Shown in pieces: positions 60,983 through 64,000 of a DNA stretch of 64,000 nucleotides. Source of the DNA: Sporohalobacter salinus (GTDB lineage: Bacteria; Bacillota; Halanaerobiia; Halobacteroidales; Acetohalobiaceae); assembly GCF_016908635.1 (NCBI RefSeq), contig NZ_JAFBEG010000006.1, positions 1 to 64,000 of the forward strand, in the 5' to 3' direction. The notes under the pieces were generated by a model. The model ran no database searches. It saw only the letters and a program-made list of their open reading frames with translations, and was not told the DNA's origin. A program made the translations under genes and the position numbers. How positions within the stretch are numbered: position 1 is the first letter of the stretch; each line of letters opens with the position of its first letter.

Positions 60983-61417
60983 ATGAATGATGATTATATA
61001 AGTGTTCCTCCAAAGGATTATGGCCCATGTCCCTTTGTAATTAATATTGAAGAGGCTACTAAGCAAAATAATTATTATCGTATTGCTTTGTGGACAGGGA
61101 AATATTTACAACTCACTTTAATGAGTATTAATGCTGGTGATGAAATAGGTTTAGAAAGGCATACTGATCTTGATCAATTCATTCGCATTGAAAAAGGACA
61201 GGGAATTGTTAGAATGGGGGATAGAAAAAATCAATTGGATTTTCAGGCAAAAGTCTATGATGACTATGCAATATTTATCCCTGCTGGTAAATGGCACAAT
61301 CTGATCAATACAGGTCGTACAACACTTAAATTGTATTCTATTTATGCTCCACCTGAACACCCACGTGATACAATTCATAAAACGAAAGAAGATGCTGAAG
61401 AGCACAACGGCCATTAA
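60983..61417 (+). CDS. Cupin-domain protein
   Basis: 144 aa single-domain cupin: LTLMSINAGDEIGLERHTDLDQFIRIEKGQGIVRMG gives motif 1 (with H-x-D-x-D-Q), and IFIPAGKWHNLINTG motif 2 with its His. Resembles small cupins of unknown function related to mannose-6-phosphate isomerase. The C-terminus HPRDTIHKTKEDAEEH is typical of this subgroup. AAAGGA 10 bases before ATG 60983. Followed by a terminator. Confidence 0.88.
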   Translation: MNDDYISVPPKDYGPCPFVINIEEATKQNNYYRIALWTGKYLQLTLMSINAGDEIGLERHTDLDQFIRIEKGQGIVRMGDRKNQLDFQAKVYDDYAIFIPAGKWHNLINTGRTTLKLYSIYAPPEHPRDTIHKTKEDAEEHNGH

Positions 61418-61467
61418 AAGACATTAAAATTTATTACTAATACGAGAATATCTAAAAGGTTGACTTG

Positions 61468-61507
61468 AAAATCACTACATGGAACACTTCCTGTAGTGAT
61501 TTTTTAA
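61468..61507 (+). terminator. Terminator after the cupin gene
   Basis: AAATCACTACA / TGTAGTGATTT hairpin then TTTAATT; the A-run on the left may let it serve the converging gene as well. Confidence 0.88.
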
Positions 61508-61557
61508 TTGGTAATTATTAATTACAAGCTGATTTAGATGAAGTACTACCCCCTATG

Positions 61558-62166
61558 TTAAAATAACATATCTAAAAAACTACTTAATATTAATCCTATT
61601 CCATAGTATTTTAAAACCTGTCCTCTTGTTTTTCTCTCTCTCCATCTTATAACTAAATTAGGCTTAATTAATCCAACTATTAATCCTAATATGAAAAATA
61701 AACATGAAAAATTAAGTAAAGCTTCTAATAATCCATGTTCCTTAAAAAACTTAATATAAGCCCTCACTATCCCATATAAAAAAGAATATAATAATAATCC
61801 TAATCCATAATATTTCAAAACTTCTTTCCTAGTTTTTTCTTCAGTTCCCCATCTTATCACTAATTTAGGCTTAATTAATCCAATAATTAGTCCCAAAATA
61901 AAAAATAGAAATAAAAAACTAATTGAACCACTTAAAAATCCCTCTCTCCTAATCAAATTAAAATATACACCTACTATAATAAAAATAAATAGAAATAATA
62001 ATATTCCCAGTCCATAATATTTTATAACTTTACTCCTAGTTTTTTTCTGTCCCCCCCATATAACTAAATCAGGTTTTATTAACCCCATAAGAAAAATTAA
62101 ACAAAAAATTCCTATTAAAAAAATTCCTATTAATATATAAAATAGCATAAGACTTGATACATTCAT
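61558..62166 (-). CDS. Membrane protein built from three copies of one module
   Basis: 202 aa, six or more hydrophobic segments. The unit GLIKPxLVIRWGxxxKTRxxVLKYYGxGL occurs at residues 28, 96 and 165 (period 68-69), each copy followed by hydrophobic segments. Copy 1 has diverged (VIWGGQKKTRSKVIKYYG), copies 2 and 3 are closer. I know the GLIKPxLV...KTRxxVLxYY pattern as a single-copy motif in small Firmicute membrane proteins of unknown role. AAAGGAG before ATG. Confidence 0.75.
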   Translation of the reverse strand: MNVSSLMLFYILIGIFLIGIFCLIFLMGLIKPDLVIWGGQKKTRSKVIKYYGLGILLFLFIFIIVGVYFNLIRREGFLSGSISFLFLFFILGLIIGLIKPKLVIRWGTEEKTRKEVLKYYGLGLLLYSFLYGIVRAYIKFFKEHGLLEALLNFSCLFFILGLIVGLIKPNLVIRWRERKTRGQVLKYYGIGLILSSFLDMLF

Positions 62167-62355
62167 AATAACTATCTCCTTTACTTTTGTCTATTCTCCT
62201 GAATTTCATAAGTTACTGTGTAACCTTGCCCTCCCTTTACAACTAGATATCGCTAAGATGCTGTCATCTAATTGATTGCTTGTCCCTTCCTATTTCATAT
62301 ACTACTATCATCTAAATACTTAAATCATTTCTTTAGTTTATAGTATAAATGATTC

Positions 62356-63330
62356 TTAAATCCCATTCTCATGATACCAAGGAAGAATTATTTGTTCTAT
62401 AATATAATTTATTTTATTATTTCCATCTTTATCAGTAAAACTATGATTAAGTCCAGGTAGAATTTCAAACCTAAAATTATCTTTATTTCCTAATTTTTTA
62501 GCCAAATACTCTACTGGTTGATAAGGAACCATTTTATCTTCCTTACCTATTATAAATAATACAGGTATGTCTAAACTCGTTATATATTCTTCTGGGCTAT
62601 AGTCAAGATAACTATTCCACCTCTTATAATTACCTCCGAACCAAAACTTATCAGGAGAAGGGTTATTTCTAATTTCATCAAATTTATTCTGTAAATCTTC
62701 TTCGTTTCTAATTCCTACCTTTTCGAATAGTCCTTCTTCTTCACTACTAATTTCCTGTTCCAATAAAATCTCTAATTCTCTCGCTTGAGAATACCCACCT
62801 GCTCCCATAACAACCATATGTGTTATTTCTTCTAAATCGCTTGCTATTTCAGGAACAATCACTCCTCCTTCACTTCCACCAAGCAACACAACATTTTCTA
62901 AGTTATTATTGTAAATATTATCTAAAACATATTTAACAACAAATTCTATATCTTGAATTCTTTTTTGACGACAATTCGTTTTATTATACAGTTTCTTATT
63001 GTCAAAAGCATATTTTTCTTTGAAAGGACCACTTCCAACAAGTATTATTTTTTTAACAAGTGAAGGATAATTGGCAGCAAAGATAAAGCTTAACCATGTT
63101 CCCCATGAATAACCAATTAGCATTACAGGAATCTCTCCATGTTTTTCTAATACAGTCTTTAATTCTTCAACCTGCTCCTCAATAGACGTTTCTGTTTGTA
63201 ATGGCTCTAAAATACCAACTTCAAAAGATAATTTTTTTGCCACTGGAGCCATCTCACCAGGAGCACCCGGACCTCCGTGTATAACAGCTACCCTAAAAGG
63301 GCTTTCTCCATATTTTCTTAAATTTTTCAT
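62356..63330 (-). CDS. Alpha/beta hydrolase
   Basis: 324 aa. HGGPGAPGEM oxyanion loop at the start, nucleophile elbow GYSWGTW, VPYQPVEYLAKKLG acid region and final LNHSFTD histidine. The order fits proline-iminopeptidase/esterase-like hydrolases; a second GGSEGGV motif in the middle is an oddity. No signal peptide. Substrate unknown. Confidence 0.85.
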   Translation of the reverse strand: MKNLRKYGESPFRVAVIHGGPGAPGEMAPVAKKLSFEVGILEPLQTETSIEEQVEELKTVLEKHGEIPVMLIGYSWGTWLSFIFAANYPSLVKKIILVGSGPFKEKYAFDNKKLYNKTNCRQKRIQDIEFVVKYVLDNIYNNNLENVVLLGGSEGGVIVPEIASDLEEITHMVVMGAGGYSQARELEILLEQEISSEEEGLFEKVGIRNEEDLQNKFDEIRNNPSPDKFWFGGNYKRWNSYLDYSPEEYITSLDIPVLFIIGKEDKMVPYQPVEYLAKKLGNKDNFRFEILPGLNHSFTDKDGNNKINYIIEQIILPWYHENGI

Positions 63331-63667
63331 GTTTAATACCTCTTTTTCTGCTTTCAGATTTTTTAATTATTTAAGTTCTAAAGAGTTTCAACGGTTTTAT
63401 AGTGGCATTTTACCTGTAGAATCGAAGTCTGGTGCCTTAACTTAGACTGATGTTTGTTTTCGCCGTTTACTCACCCTTTCGTCTGTGAGTACCACAATAT
63501 CTCATCCTTATCAGGTTCCCAGCCTTCGCCTCATCAAACCGTACATACGGTTCTCCCATACAGCTTTCCTATTAACTTCTTCTCAAACTCTATAAGCATA
63601 ATCCTTTACTAATTTATGTTGTAAAACATCTTTAAAGATTATTTCTGCTTTTCCTTTACTCCTTTCC
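63331..63667. other. Non-coding stretch with mobile-element-like hairpin
   Basis: About 335 bases. Minus strand has a perfect hairpin AACCGTA-TG-TACGGTT at 63537-63552 within GGGAGAACCGTATGTACGG, a type of sequence often seen at the ends of group II introns or insertion sequences. A 28-codon minus ORF fragment lies at about 63580-63666. I cannot assign the element. Confidence 0.4.
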
Positions 63668-64000
63668 ATCCCAAGAGTTGGTAAACTGACAGCAGCTACT
63701 ATTATCGGTGAAATTGGTGACGTTAAGAGATTCCCAACAACTAAACAATTAACTGCTTATGCTGGTTTAGATCCTACTGTCTATCAGTCAGGTAGATTTA
63801 AAGCATCTAATAATAAAATCTCTAAACGAGGTTCTACATACTTGCGTAAGTCTTTATATCAGGCTACTACTGCTGCAATTAAAAAAGTAAAAGGTGAACT
63901 TAATAATCCAACTTTATACGACTATTATACCAAAAAATGTAATGAAGGGAAACCTTATAAAGTTCCGTCATAGCAACTGCTAATAAGCTTTTGCATATTA
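63668..64000 (+). pseudogene. IS110-family transposase, C-terminal fragment, frameshifted
   Basis: Reads IPRVGKLTAATIIGEIGDVKRFPTTKQLTAYAGLDP then SKRGSTYLRKSLYQATTAAI and YDYYTKKCNEGKPYK: the C-terminal Transposase_20 domain of IS110/IS116/IS902 enzymes. The N-terminal RuvC-like domain is missing at 63668. Near 63965 the frame meets a TAG; one extra base there would restore VIATANKLLHI, so it also carries a one-base deletion. It continues past the window edge. Confidence 0.88.

Noticed and set aside
1-64000. CRISPR arrays, rRNA and tRNA genes
   Set aside because: No regularly spaced direct repeats, no rRNA segments and no cloverleaf-type sequences noticed while reading both strands.

Overview
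The window looks like the chromosome of an AT-rich, anaerobic, endospore-forming Firmicute. I infer this from forespore sigma factor and SpoIIR genes, an anaerobic (early-cobalt) cobalamin pathway, rubrerythrin-like and rubredoxin-type proteins, AGGAGG ribosome sites with many TTG/GTG starts, and acidic proteins. A halophilic Halanaerobiales/Halobacteroidaceae-type host is my best guess, not something the sequence proves.

Layout. (1) 115-2527: nikR, a ymxH-type PRC-barrel gene, then a sigG-spoIIR pair, all on the minus strand. (2) 2797-20283: a 19-gene cobalamin operon on the minus strand, led by a cobalamin riboswitch with a transcription terminator and closed by a terminator at 2661-2698. 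It carries most of the corrin-ring enzymes (cbiC, D, E, T, L, F, G, H, J, A), amidation (two tandem cobyric acid synthase genes), adenosylation, the aminopropanol arm (pduX-type kinase, cobD, cbiB) and nucleotide-loop assembly (cobU, cobS, cobC). The cobaltochelatase, SUMT and CobT are not in the window. (3) 20358-24100: malQ and a GH13 alpha-glucan hydrolase. (4) 24368-37701: mixed housekeeping and stress genes: a lamin-tail/PAS/GGDEF cyclase, two rubrerythrin-like proteins, a flavoredoxin-rubredoxin fusion, a flavoprotein, a TrkA-N-only protein, an AbrB regulator, a frameshifted nuclease-like gene, an Xaa-His dipeptidase and a DUF819 membrane protein.

(5) 38029-59763 is the most notable region: a phage-derived contractile-tail locus. 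It has sheath, tube, frameshifted tail chaperone, tape measure, Dit-like hub, baseplate plug, hub, spike, gp25-like wedge, baseplate J, fibres, holins and an M15 endolysin. I find no terminase, portal, protease, capsid, head-completion gene or integrase. The place where head genes normally sit holds two fibre-type genes. This is the expected content of an R-type tailocin (phage-tail-like bacteriocin). A lambda-like switch controls it: a Cro/CI-type repressor with an ImmA-type metallopeptidase, divergent from a RepO/DnaC/ArpU operon, with four TCAC-N5-GTGA operators lying on two good promoters. Inside the locus, on the opposite strand, is a 24-codon hydrophobic peptide with its own promoter and an opposing promoter and terminator. 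This layout matches a type I toxin-antitoxin module not found by ordinary gene calling.

(6) 59843-64000: a PH-domain protein, a decayed ORF, a cupin, a membrane protein made of three copies of one module, an alpha/beta hydrolase, and a truncated, frameshifted IS110-family transposase running off the right edge.
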